Origin: Candidatus Segetimicrobium genomatis
GTDB lineage: Bacteria; Sysuimicrobiota; Sysuimicrobiia; Sysuimicrobiales; Segetimicrobiaceae
Length of the DNA stretch: 9,466 bases
NCBI GenBank assembly: GCA_005882445.1
Contig: VBAN01000014.1
Span: 1 to 9,466, forward strand
Reading direction: 5' to 3'
In this document: piece after piece, positions 1 to 6,334 of the stretch
Position numbering within the stretch: the first letter of the stretch is position 1
How the letters are laid out: each line of letters begins with the position of its first letter
Position numbers and translations under genes: made by a program
The notes under the pieces: generated by a model
What the model saw: only the letters and a program-made list of their open reading frames with translations
Database searches by the model: none
What the model was told of the DNA's origin: nothing

Positions 1-1295
1 AACGTGTACCAGGTGAGCCGCCCCATGTAGCACGCCGTGACGAACGCCCCGATGGTGCCGAGGAGCCAGAGGGTTCGGTCCTGCGCGTAGGCCGCCAGCA
101 GGATCGCATCCTTGCTGAAGAAGCCCGAGAAGGGCGGGATCCCGGTGAGGGCCAGCGTGGCCACCAGGAAGGTCCAGAACGTGACCGGCATCGCCCGCGC
201 CAACCCGCCCATCTCCTTCATGTTGTTGGTCGCGACGGCGTGAATCACGCTGCCGGCGCCGAGGAAGAGGAGCGCCTTGAAGAACGCGTGCGTGATCAGG
301 TGGAACATCCCGGCGGTGTAGCCGAGCACGCCGAGCCCCATCAGCATGTAGCCCAACTGGCTCATGGTCGAGTAGGCGAGCACCCGCTTGATGTCGTCCT
401 CCACGACGCCCATCGTGGCCGCGACGATGGCCGTGATCCCCCCGACGTACGCGACGACCATCAGCGCCTCGTGTCCGGGGGACTGGAGGAACAGCGGGTA
501 GGTCCGCGCGACGAGGTACACGCCGGCGGCCACCATCGTGGCCGCGTGGATCAGGGCGCTCACCGGGGTCGGGCCCTCCATCGCGTCGGGCAGCCAGACG
601 TGGAGGGGGATCTGGGCCGACTTGCCCACCGCCCCGCCGAAGACGAGGACGGCGGCCAGGGTCAGCAGCGGGCCGCCGATGCGGCCGGCGGCGATCCCGT
701 GGAAGACCCCCGTGAAGCTCAGCGTCCCGGTGTGCAGGAAGAGGATCAGGATGCCGATCATCATCGAGAAGTCGCCCACCCGCGTCGTCACGAACGCCTT
801 GAGCGCCGCGCGCGCCGCCGCCGGGCGCTCGAACCAGAACCCGATCAGCAGGTAGGAGCACAGGCCCACCAGCTCCCATCCCGCGTAGATGAAGAGGAAG
901 TTGTCGGCCAGGACCAGGAAGAGCATCGAGAACTGGAACAGGGATAGGTAGGCGAAGAAGCGCGAGAAGCGGGGATCCCCCTCCATGTACCCGACGGAGT
1001 AGATGGTGATCATCGAGGCGACGACGCCCACCATCGCCGTCATCACGGCGCTGAGGGGATCGACGACGAAGCCGACGGTCAGGGGCCGGCCGCCGAGCAC
1101 GACCCACTGATAGGTCAGATCGGCGCGCCGCCCGGCGGCCGTCTCCGCGAGCAGCGCCAGCCCGCAGAGCCCGGCCAGGGCGATGCCGGCGATGCTGATG
1201 TAGGCCCCGCGCCCGGGCAGCCGGTCGCCCCGCCAGATCACCAGGGCGAAGGCGAGCAGCGGCAGCAGGGGGATCAGCCAGGCGTAGGGGGTCAC
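1..1295 (-). CDS. nuoL: NADH-quinone oxidoreductase subunit L (partial, C-terminus cut by window edge)
   Basis: This is the large antiporter-like proton-pumping subunit at the far end of the complex I membrane arm. The frame is open from GTG at 1295 to the left edge, giving 431 codons of a protein usually 600-700 residues long. Family motifs read in order: GWELVGLCSYLLIGFW (139-154), GKSAQIPLHVWLPDAMEGPT (224-243), VSALIHAATM (245-254), LAYSTMSQLGYM (306-317), HLITHAFFKALLFLGAGS (332-349) and GIPPFSGFFSKD (385-396). The residues matching the E. coli proton-path Glu144, Lys229, His254 and Lys342 are present as E141, K225, H250 and K340. The GTG start lies 10 bases after the nuoK stop and has only a weak ribosome site. 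It was chosen because the protein then opens with a membrane segment (YAWLIPLLPLLAFALVIW), as NuoL proteins do. nuoM and nuoN are expected next, beyond the edge (inference). The identification is very secure. Confidence 0.97.
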   Translation of the reverse strand, partial: MTPYAWLIPLLPLLAFALVIWRGDRLPGRGAYISIAGIALAGLCGLALLAETAAGRRADLTYQWVVLGGRPLTVGFVVDPLSAVMTAMVGVVASMITIYSVGYMEGDPRFSRFFAYLSLFQFSMLFLVLADNFLFIYAGWELVGLCSYLLIGFWFERPAAARAALKAFVTTRVGDFSMMIGILILFLHTGTLSFTGVFHGIAAGRIGGPLLTLAAVLVFGGAVGKSAQIPLHVWLPDAMEGPTPVSALIHAATMVAAGVYLVARTYPLFLQSPGHEALMVVAYVGGITAIVAATMGVVEDDIKRVLAYSTMSQLGYMLMGLGVLGYTAGMFHLITHAFFKALLFLGAGSVIHAVATNNMKEMGGLARAMPVTFWTFLVATLALTGIPPFSGFFSKDAILLAAYAQDRTLWLLGTIGAFVTACYMGRLTWYT

Positions 1296-1305
1296 GGGGA
1301 GAGGG

Positions 1306-1614
1306 CTACCATCTCATCAGATTGATCTCGTCCACGTGGATCGTCTCCAGGCTCCGGTAGGCGGCCAGGACCAGGGCCAGGCCCACCGCCGCCTCGCAGG
1401 CGGCGAGCGTGATGACGATCAGGGCGAAGATCTGGCCCTGCACCGCCCCCGGGGCCGCGTATTTATTGAAGGCGACCAGGTTGATGTTGGCGGCGTTCAG
1501 CATCAGCTCGATCCCCATGAGGATCGCCACGCCGTTCCGGCGGGTGACGACGGCGTAGAGGCCCAGCGCAAACACGACGGCGCTCAGCACGAGGTAGTCG
1601 GCCAGGGGGACCAT
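1306..1614 (-). CDS. nuoK: NADH-quinone oxidoreductase subunit K
   Basis: A 102-residue, three-helix membrane subunit of complex I, homologous to mitochondrial ND4L and related to MrpC. It carries the family signature GIELMLNAANINLVAF, with the proton-path glutamate at E36 exactly as in E. coli. A second buried glutamate follows at E74 (AACEAAVGLAL), matching E. coli Glu72. The length fits the usual ~100 residues. The ATG at 1614 follows the nuoJ stop by two bases. It has a strong ribosome site (AGAGGAG, 1620-1626, spacer 5) that lies in the last nuoJ codons, so translation is probably coupled to nuoJ. The gene sits between nuoJ and nuoL, the usual order. Confidence 0.98.
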   Translation of the reverse strand: MVPLADYLVLSAVVFALGLYAVVTRRNGVAILMGIELMLNAANINLVAFNKYAAPGAVQGQIFALIVITLAACEAAVGLALVLAAYRSLETIHVDEINLMRW

Positions 1615-1616
1615 CC

Positions 1617-2111
1617 CTACTCCTCTTTCCGGGCGATGATGATCGCGCCGATCAGGGACACCAGGAGCACGAGCGAGGTTCCCTCGAACACCAGGAGGTT
1701 CGTGCCGAGAAAGCTCTGGCCGATGGCTCCGGGCGTGTACGCCGGCAGCGTCCCCGCCCCCCGGCCCCAGGTGGTGTGCGTGACCCCGGCGATCAGCAGC
1801 ACGGCGATGGCGACGGCCACGCTCGCGCCGATCGGCCCCTGCTCGTTCCGCTGCCGCTGCCTGAGACCGGTGCCGCCCTCGGTGAGCATGATCACGAACA
1901 GGACGAGGACGGTGATCGCGCCGGCGTAGATCAGCACCTGGATCCCGGCCACGAACTCCGCGCCGAGGAGGATGTAGATCCCCGTGATCCCGAGGAACGC
2001 CGGGACCAGCGCCACCGCGCTGTGGACGATGTTGGGGCTGCTGACCACGACGAGACCGGAGACCAGGATGACCGCGGCGAGGCCGTAGAAGGCGATGGCC
2101 TCCCCGGTCAT
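1617..2111 (-). CDS. nuoJ: NADH-quinone oxidoreductase subunit J
   Basis: A 164-residue membrane subunit of complex I (ND6 homologue), involved in coupling quinone reduction to proton movement. The family core GAEFVAGIQVLIYAGAITVL is present; the VYAGAI/IYAGAI element is the helix 3 region with the pi-bulge in structures. Hydrophobic segments run through most of the protein, and it ends in a membrane segment followed by the charged tail ARKEE. The frame stays open far upstream through nuoH, but the start is placed at ATG 2111. There the A and TG overlap the nuoH stop (ATGA) and the N-terminus MTGEAIAFYGLAAVIL looks native. A GGTGG lies about 7 bases upstream. No nuoI lies between nuoH and nuoJ, where many bacteria have it. 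Confidence 0.96.
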   Translation of the reverse strand: MTGEAIAFYGLAAVILVSGLVVVSSPNIVHSAVALVPAFLGITGIYILLGAEFVAGIQVLIYAGAITVLVLFVIMLTEGGTGLRQRQRNEQGPIGASVAVAIAVLLIAGVTHTTWGRGAGTLPAYTPGAIGQSFLGTNLLVFEGTSLVLLVSLIGAIIIARKEE

Positions 2112-3112
2112 CGGTGGACCACCATGACGAAGAACGCCGTCACCACGAGATTCAGGAGTCCCACCGGGATCAGCACCTTCCACGCGAAGTTGAGCAGCTG
2201 ATCGATGCGGAACCGGGGATAGGTCCAGCGGACCCACATGAAGACGAAGATCAGCGCGTAGAGCTTGATCACGAACCACAGCACCGGCGGCAGCACCGGC
2301 CCCCGCCACCCCCCGAGGAACAGGGTGACCGCCATCGCCGCCATCGCGAACATCTCGCCGTACTCCCCGAGCTGAAAGAGGGCGAACCGCATCCCGGTAT
2401 ACTCGGAGAAGTAGCCGGCCACCAGCTCGCTCTCGGCCTCGACGAGGTCGAACGGCACCCGGTTCACTTCGGCCACGGCGGCGATGAGGAAGATCAGGAA
2501 GGCCAGCGGCTGCTCCACCGCGTACCACCAGCCCGCCTGGGCGTCGACGATCTTGACCGTCGACAGCGAGCCGGCCAGCATGGCGACCGTGATCAGCGCC
2601 AGCCCCATCGGGATCTCGTAACTGACCATCTGCGAGGCGGAGCGCAGCCCGCCGATCAGGGCGTATTTGTTGTTCGACCCCCACCCGGCCATCAGGATCC
2701 CGACGACGACGAGGGACGAGGTCGCGGCAAAGTAGAGCACCCCGATGTTGAGATCGCGGAAGATCAGCGGCCCCCACCGGGTCGTCCCGAAGGGGATCAC
2801 AACGTAATCGAGCAGGGCGGCCAGCGGCACGACGAGCACCGCCGAGGCGAAGATCGTAGCGTCGGCGTTGCGTGGGACGATGTTCTCCTTCTGGAGAAGT
2901 TTGATCGTGTCGGCGATGGTCTGGAGCAGCCCCTGGGGGCCGACGTGCTTGGGGCCGAGCCGGCTCTGCATCCAGCCGCTGATCTTGCGCTCCAGGAGGA
3001 CGCCGAACATCGCCGCGACGACGGCGACCCCGGAGAAGATCAGGACCGTGCCGGCAATCGCGCGCCAGAGCTCGACGTACCAGGGCAGCGCGGCCGCCTC
3101 GGCTAGACCCAC
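2108..3112 (-). CDS. nuoH: NADH-quinone oxidoreductase subunit H
   Basis: This 334-residue protein (E. coli 325) is the ND1 homologue that forms the quinone chamber where the membrane arm meets the peripheral arm. Signatures are LERKISGWMQSRLGP (40-54) and TIADTIKLLQKE (65-76). The long acidic loop NRVPFDLVEAESELVAGYFS is followed by EYTGMRFALFQLGEYGEMF, the conserved charged region at the quinone cavity. Near the C-terminus is WVRWTYPRFRIDQLL. The frame is open to 3223, but the upstream residues are arginine-rich and lie inside nuoA. The best start is GTG 3112, overlapping the nuoA stop by 10 bases, with AAGGG about 10 bases upstream. No downstream start keeps the first helix. It overlaps nuoJ by four bases (ATGA). 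Identification is secure; the exact start is moderately sure. Confidence 0.96.
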   Translation of the reverse strand: MGLAEAAALPWYVELWRAIAGTVLIFSGVAVVAAMFGVLLERKISGWMQSRLGPKHVGPQGLLQTIADTIKLLQKENIVPRNADATIFASAVLVVPLAALLDYVVIPFGTTRWGPLIFRDLNIGVLYFAATSSLVVVGILMAGWGSNNKYALIGGLRSASQMVSYEIPMGLALITVAMLAGSLSTVKIVDAQAGWWYAVEQPLAFLIFLIAAVAEVNRVPFDLVEAESELVAGYFSEYTGMRFALFQLGEYGEMFAMAAMAVTLFLGGWRGPVLPPVLWFVIKLYALIFVFMWVRWTYPRFRIDQLLNFAWKVLIPVGLLNLVVTAFFVMVVHR

Positions 3113-3459
3113 TCGAGCGCGCCCTTGCGCCAGGCGTAGACGAGGCCGAGGGTCAGGATCGCGAGGAAAACCAGCATATCGTAGAAAGCGACGGGTCCCG
3201 CCTTGCGGTAGACGACGGCCCACGGGTAGAGGTAGATGATCTCGACGTCAAAGACGACGAAGACCAGCGAGAAGAGGTAATACCGGACGTTGAACTGCGC
3301 CCAGGCCTGCCCGATGGCAGGGACGCCGGACTCGTAGGTCTCAAATTTCTGCGGATAATCGCTGCGGGGGCTGATCAGCCAGATCACGAGGAGCGGCATC
3401 GCCGCGAGCAGGGTGCCGACGATGGCGAAAATTGCGACGTAGCCCCAGTCGAGCAGCAT
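3103..3459 (-). CDS. nuoA: NADH-quinone oxidoreductase subunit A
   Basis: A small three-helix subunit of complex I (ND3 homologue), 118 residues from this start. It has the family motifs YESG (42-45), FNVRYYLF (56-63) and FDVEIIYLYPWAVV (from residue 70), with the membrane acidic pair D71 and E73. Two starts are possible: GTG 3468 (121 residues) or ATG 3459. ATG is preferred because GGTGG lies five bases upstream, while the GTG has no well-spaced ribosome site. It is the first gene of the nuoA-H-J-K-L run and has its own candidate promoter (3497-3523). The next gene here is nuoH, not nuoB as in the standard 14-gene operon. Confidence 0.97.
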   Translation of the reverse strand: MLLDWGYVAIFAIVGTLLAAMPLLVIWLISPRSDYPQKFETYESGVPAIGQAWAQFNVRYYLFSLVFVVFDVEIIYLYPWAVVYRKAGPVAFYDMLVFLAILTLGLVYAWRKGALEWV

Positions 3460-3496
3460 CCCGTCCACCCCGCAGGCGTGCCGTCCCCCGCGCAGG

Positions 3497-3523
3497 GTAG
3501 TACTCTTTGCCGGAGCGTGTCAA
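3497..3523 (-). promoter_or_regulatory. candidate promoter of the nuoAHJKL operon
   Basis: On the minus strand a perfect -35 hexamer TTGACA (3523-3518) begins five bases after the last base of the yvcK stop codon. A TACTAC (3502-3497) follows after a 15-base spacer and is a weak match to TATAAT. Transcription would start near 3490, leaving a leader of about 30 bases before nuoA. The short spacer and poor -10 lower confidence. The placement in the only gap between yvcK and nuoA supports it. Confidence 0.4.
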
Positions 3524-3528
3524 GTTTC

Positions 3529-4893
3529 CTACAGGGGGACCCCGACCCGGCGCACCTCGGGGGACACCGAGGCGACCAGTTGCAGCAGCACCGCGGTGAT
3601 CTTGCGCGGATCGTGGCGGACGAGTTCCTCTTCGCTGATCAGGTCTTCGGACACCGGACGCAGGCCGAGCGCGCGGATCGTCTCGACGTCGGGCTCAACC
3701 GGCTCGGCGCCTTCCTGTTTGTACCGGGCCAGGAGGGCCTGGTTGCGGGGCCGCCGGGTATTGACCAGCACGTAGTCGAACAGCCCTTTGCCCCCCTGCT
3801 CCAGCAGCACCCGGACGTGGTCGGAGGCGCGGAACCCGCGCGTCTCTCCCTGCTGCGTCATCACGTTGCAGACGTAGACCTTGAGCGCCGGGGAACGCCG
3901 CAGCGCTTCCACGACGCCGTCGACGAGGAGGTTGGGCAGCACGCTGGTGTACAGGCTCCCGGGCCCGAGGACGATGAGATCCGCCTCGGCGATCGCCTCC
4001 AGGACGTCCTGCAGCGCCGGGACCCGGGCCGGCTTCAAGAACACCCGGCGGATCGCGCCGCCCGCCCGGGTGATCGCCGACTCCCCCTCCACGACGGCGC
4101 CGTCGGCCATCTCGGCGCAGAGGACGACGTCCCGCAGCGTCGTGGGCAACACGCGGCCGCGGATCGCCAGCACCTTGCTGCACTCTTTGACCGCAGTCTC
4201 CAGATCCCCGGTCACCTGCGACATGCTGGCGATGAACAGGTTGCCGAAGCTGTGCCCGTCCAGATCGCCGCCCTTGAACCGGTGCGTGAACAGCTTCGTC
4301 AGGAGGGGCTCGGCTTCGGCGAGCGCGACGAGGCAGTTGCGGATATCGCCGGGCGGCAGGATCCCCTGCTCCCGCCGCAACCGTCCGGAGGACCCGCCGT
4401 CGTCGAACACGGTCACCACGGCCGTGAGGTTCGTCGAGACTTTCTTCAGGCCGCGCAGCAGGGTGCTGAGGCCCGTGCCGCCGCCGAGGACGACAATCCG
4501 CGGCCCTCGCTGGAGCTGGCGCTGCTTGAGGATCATCTCCACGAGGCGCGGATCCCCCCGCGGGAGGAAGACGTCGACGATGGCGCCGATGGTCTCGCGC
4601 ATCCCGTAGACGATGATGCCGGTGCCGAGGAGGAGCAGGACGATCCCGATGAAGATCGGTGAGATGACGTGACCGGTGACGATATAGACCATGTCGATCG
4701 CGCGGACGACCGCGACGCCGAGGACGTCGAGCAGCTTGAAGTTGACGATGAGCACGGCCCCGACGCTGACGAGGAAGATCCCGGCCCCCATCAGCGCGAT
4801 CCAGCGCTTCACGCCGAGCCCGGGCTCCAGCCAGCGCAGCCACAGCCTGAACCGGTCGAGCAGCCGCCCGTTGCGCCTCCCGTTCAGGCTCAT
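3529..4893 (-). CDS. yvcK: YvcK-family gluconeogenesis/cell-wall factor with N-terminal membrane anchor
   Basis: A 454-residue member of the YvcK (CofD-like) family. Family members bind UDP-sugars and are needed for growth on gluconeogenic carbon sources and for normal peptidoglycan synthesis in B. subtilis and mycobacteria (established for the family). The catalytic-like domain begins near residue 132: VVLGGGTGLSTLLRGLKK (134-151), TVFDDGGSSGRLRRE (161-175), PPGDIRNCLVAL (180-191) and HSFGNLFIA (from 214). LGPGSLYTSVLPNLL comes later. B. subtilis YvcK is about 317 residues; the extra ~130 at the front hold two hydrophobic segments (about 31-50 and 78-98), so this protein is probably membrane-anchored with the YvcK domain in the cytoplasm. 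The start ATG 4893 overlaps the rapZ stop as ATGA. The open frame extends further upstream only in rapZ shadow. Confidence 0.95.
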   Translation of the reverse strand: MSLNGRRNGRLLDRFRLWLRWLEPGLGVKRWIALMGAGIFLVSVGAVLIVNFKLLDVLGVAVVRAIDMVYIVTGHVISPIFIGIVLLLLGTGIIVYGMRETIGAIVDVFLPRGDPRLVEMILKQRQLQRGPRIVVLGGGTGLSTLLRGLKKVSTNLTAVVTVFDDGGSSGRLRREQGILPPGDIRNCLVALAEAEPLLTKLFTHRFKGGDLDGHSFGNLFIASMSQVTGDLETAVKECSKVLAIRGRVLPTTLRDVVLCAEMADGAVVEGESAITRAGGAIRRVFLKPARVPALQDVLEAIAEADLIVLGPGSLYTSVLPNLLVDGVVEALRRSPALKVYVCNVMTQQGETRGFRASDHVRVLLEQGGKGLFDYVLVNTRRPRNQALLARYKQEGAEPVEPDVETIRALGLRPVSEDLISEEELVRHDPRKITAVLLQLVASVSPEVRRVGVPL

Positions 4894-5795
4894 TCTTTCT
4901 TCACATCCCGGTGCTTGACGCGCGCGGTGTACCCGGTCGCGTCCAGGTAGCGGGCGAGATCCTCGGCGACCACCACCGAGCGGTGCTTGCCGCCCGTGCA
5001 CCCGATCGCGATCGAGAGGTGGGTCTTGCCCTCCGCCGTAAATTGGGGGAGGAGGAAGGACAGCATGTCGTGCAGCTTCCGTTGGAACTCCACGGTCTGC
5101 TCCGCGCGCAGGACGAATTCGCGGACTTGGGGGCTGCTCCCCGGCAGGGCGCGCAGCGCCTCGATGTAATAGGGGTTGGGCAGGAAGCGCACATCGAAGA
5201 CCAGATCGGCGTCCAGCGGGATGCCGTACTTGTAGCCGAAGGAAATGACGTCGACGGTGAGCGCGCGGCGGCCGTCCGCGCGCAGGAACGCATCGGCGAG
5301 CTCCTGCTTGAATTCCCGCGCCGTCAGCGTGCTGGTGTCGATGATCCGGTTCGCCCGCTCTTTGAGTGGCTGCAGGCGCCGGCGCTCCTCGCGGATGCCG
5401 TCGAGCACGCTCCCGCCGAGCGGATGTTTGCGCCGCGTCTCCTCGAAGCGCCGCACCAGGATCTCATCGGAGGCGTCCAGGAAGAGGATTTGGAACCGGA
5501 TCCCGCTGGCATCCAGGTTGGCCAGCGCCGCCCCCAGCGCGTCGAAGAACTCGCCGCCCCGGATGTCGATGACGAGCGCCACCCGCCGGATGCGCCCCTG
5601 GGACTCTTTGATGATCTCCGCGAACTTGGGGATGAGCGCGGGGGGCAGGTTGTCGACGCAGAAGAACCCCAGGTCTTCCAGGGACTGGATGGCGAGCGAT
5701 TTCCCGGCGCCGCTGAGGCCGGTGATGATAAGGAACTCCATTTCTTCGTCGACGGGATCGGCGCGCGCGCCCGCGAGGGGCTGCCGGCGGACCAT
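4890..5795 (-). CDS. rapZ: RNase adapter/nucleotide-binding protein RapZ (YvcJ)
   Basis: A 301-residue P-loop protein. In E. coli RapZ binds glucosamine-6-phosphate and directs RNase E to the sRNA GlmZ; B. subtilis YvcJ is a nucleotide-hydrolysing homologue. Walker A is ITGLSGAGKS (24-33), followed by the family segment DLGFFCVDNLPPALIPKF and the Walker-B-like VALVIDIRGGEFF. The C-terminal RapZ domain shows SFGYKYGIP, DVRFLPNPYYIEALR and the invariant GCTGGKHRSVVVAEDLARYL. ATG 5795 is preferred: it shares a base with the upstream stop (TGATG) and has GGTGGAAG 5-12 bases upstream. An internal ATG at 5741 gives 283 residues, closer to E. coli's 284, but with a poor ribosome site. In Gram-positives rapZ/yvcJ also precedes yvcK. 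The role here, adapter or simple GTPase/ATPase, cannot be told from sequence. Confidence 0.95.
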   Translation of the reverse strand: MVRRQPLAGARADPVDEEMEFLIITGLSGAGKSLAIQSLEDLGFFCVDNLPPALIPKFAEIIKESQGRIRRVALVIDIRGGEFFDALGAALANLDASGIRFQILFLDASDEILVRRFEETRRKHPLGGSVLDGIREERRRLQPLKERANRIIDTSTLTAREFKQELADAFLRADGRRALTVDVISFGYKYGIPLDADLVFDVRFLPNPYYIEALRALPGSSPQVREFVLRAEQTVEFQRKLHDMLSFLLPQFTAEGKTHLSIAIGCTGGKHRSVVVAEDLARYLDATGYTARVKHRDVKKE

Positions 5796-6052
5796 CAGTC
5801 TTCCACCTGGCGGCTGATGACGGCGCTGGCGACGCTGAGCACGATCGCCCCGAGCAGCGCCCACCAGAAGCTCTCGAGGCGCAGGCGGTGCGTCACGCCG
5901 GCCACCAGGTAGAGCATCCCCGCGTTCACGATTCCGAGCACGAGCGCGGCCACAAGGACCGCGCCGAAGTCCGGAACTTTGACCCCGGGAACGATCAAGG
6001 TGGTCACGTAGAGGGCGACCGCATTGATGAACCACCGGATCACAAATCCCAT
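5795..6052 (-). CDS. compact YvlD/phage_holin_4_2-like small membrane protein
   Basis: An 85-residue hydrophobic protein resembling the YvlD / phage holin superfamily IV membrane proteins (usually about 110-120 residues with four helices), whose function is not settled. It matches the two family half-repeats: residues 10-42 (NAVALYVTTLIVPGV...DFG...ALVLG) and 43-75 (NAGMLYL...SFWWALLGAIVLS). These align at a 33-residue period, with N10/N43, A11/A44, L14/L47, Y15/Y48, F29/F62 and V38-L39/V71-L72. The hydrophobic linker that normally separates the halves is absent. ATG 6052 is the only sensible start and lies a few bases after a probable transcription start. The stop TGA shares a base with the rapZ ATG. 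The word holin in databases does not imply a phage here; nothing else is phage-like. Confidence 0.75.
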   Translation of the reverse strand: MGFVIRWFINAVALYVTTLIVPGVKVPDFGAVLVAALVLGIVNAGMLYLVAGVTHRLRLESFWWALLGAIVLSVASAVISRQVED

Positions 6053-6062
6053 CGATCTAAAA

Positions 6063-6071
6063 ATTATAGCA
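6063..6071 (-). promoter_or_regulatory. extended -10 promoter of the yvlD-like/rapZ/yvcK operon
   Basis: The minus strand reads TGCTATAAT: a perfect TATAAT (6068-6063) with the TG of an extended -10 element (6071-6070). No good -35 is seen at 17-18 bases (TATGCC or CTATGC), which fits an extended -10 promoter. The usual 6-7 base distance puts the transcript start at about 6056, only about four bases before the ATG at 6052, so the message would be almost leaderless. No ribosome site precedes that ATG. Confidence 0.7.
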
Positions 6072-6166
6072 GGTCCCGGCGGCCGGGCATAGGGATCCCG
6101 ACGTGTGACGGATCGATCTGGTGGGCCGGCGGCGGGAATCGGGCGGGGAGAATCAGGCGGGAGCGA
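6072..6166. other. spacer between the TCA genes and the rapZ operon
   Basis: The spacer of about 95 bases between the last sucD-frame stop (6167) and the extended -10 element holds no gene that I can support. A GC-rich inverted repeat CCCGG-CGG-CCGGG (6075-6087) lies just upstream of the TATAAT. In the minus direction it precedes a run of five T (6063-6059), but 11 bases separate the two, so it is a poor intrinsic terminator. ATCGATCT occurs at 6112-6119 and again at 6051-6058, probably by chance. Confidence 0.5.
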
Positions 6167-6334
6167 TCAGCGGGAGGACCGGCGCGTCCGCTCACCGGCG
6201 CCCAAGCGCGCGGAGAGCAGCGCCGGGATCCCGCTCACCAGCGTGGCGACCGCCGCGCCGGCGGCCTCGAGGGCCTGGATCTTGTGCTCGGCGGTCCCCT
6301 CGCTGCCGGAGATCACCGCCCCGGCATGCCCCAT
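6167..6334 (-). pseudogene. sucD: C-terminal part of succinyl-CoA synthetase alpha subunit, displaced frame
   Basis: A 55-codon frame, from the ATG at 6334 to TGA at 6169-6167, encodes the normal C-terminal end of SucD. It opens [18 protein letters not shown] and continues IQALEAAGAAVATL to a short arginine-rich tail. In E. coli the corresponding GHAGA holds the catalytic, phosphorylated histidine (His246); here it is residue 3 of this fragment. The ATG overlaps the stop of the upstream sucD frame as TAATG, so reinitiation is possible. About 12 residues that should precede it (E. coli YIAGVTAPKGKR) are encoded nowhere nearby. No further stops or shifts occur inside the fragment, so any lesion is recent or is a sequencing or assembly error. 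It is listed as part of a broken gene; a separately translated polypeptide is less likely. Confidence 0.85.

Noticed and set aside
2113..2123. GGTGGACCACC palindrome just upstream of nuoJ as a regulatory hairpin
   Set aside because: It can form only about four pairs around a three-base loop, and it lies inside nuoH coding sequence; chance is the simplest explanation.
3478..4662. Long plus-strand open frame of 394 codons opposite yvcK, and similar frames opposite nuoH, rapZ, sucC and mdh
   Set aside because: They lie fully antisense to well-conserved genes, and their translations are low-complexity, rich in His, Arg, Asp and Gln, as expected for mirror frames in high-GC DNA.
5795..6052. Phage or prophage remnant because of similarity to phage holin superfamily IV
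   Set aside because: Proteins of this family are widespread chromosomal membrane proteins, and no phage gene, integrase or attachment site is nearby.
6059..6088. Intrinsic terminator for the TCA genes (CCCGG/CCGGG hairpin plus T-run)
   Set aside because: The stem is only five pairs and 11 bases separate it from the T-run, which belongs to the TATAAT region; the layout does not fit an intrinsic terminator.
6051..6119. Direct repeat ATCGATCT (6051-6058 and 6112-6119) as an operator or attachment site
   Set aside because: Only eight bases long, with no further copies or symmetry at both sites to support a binding site.
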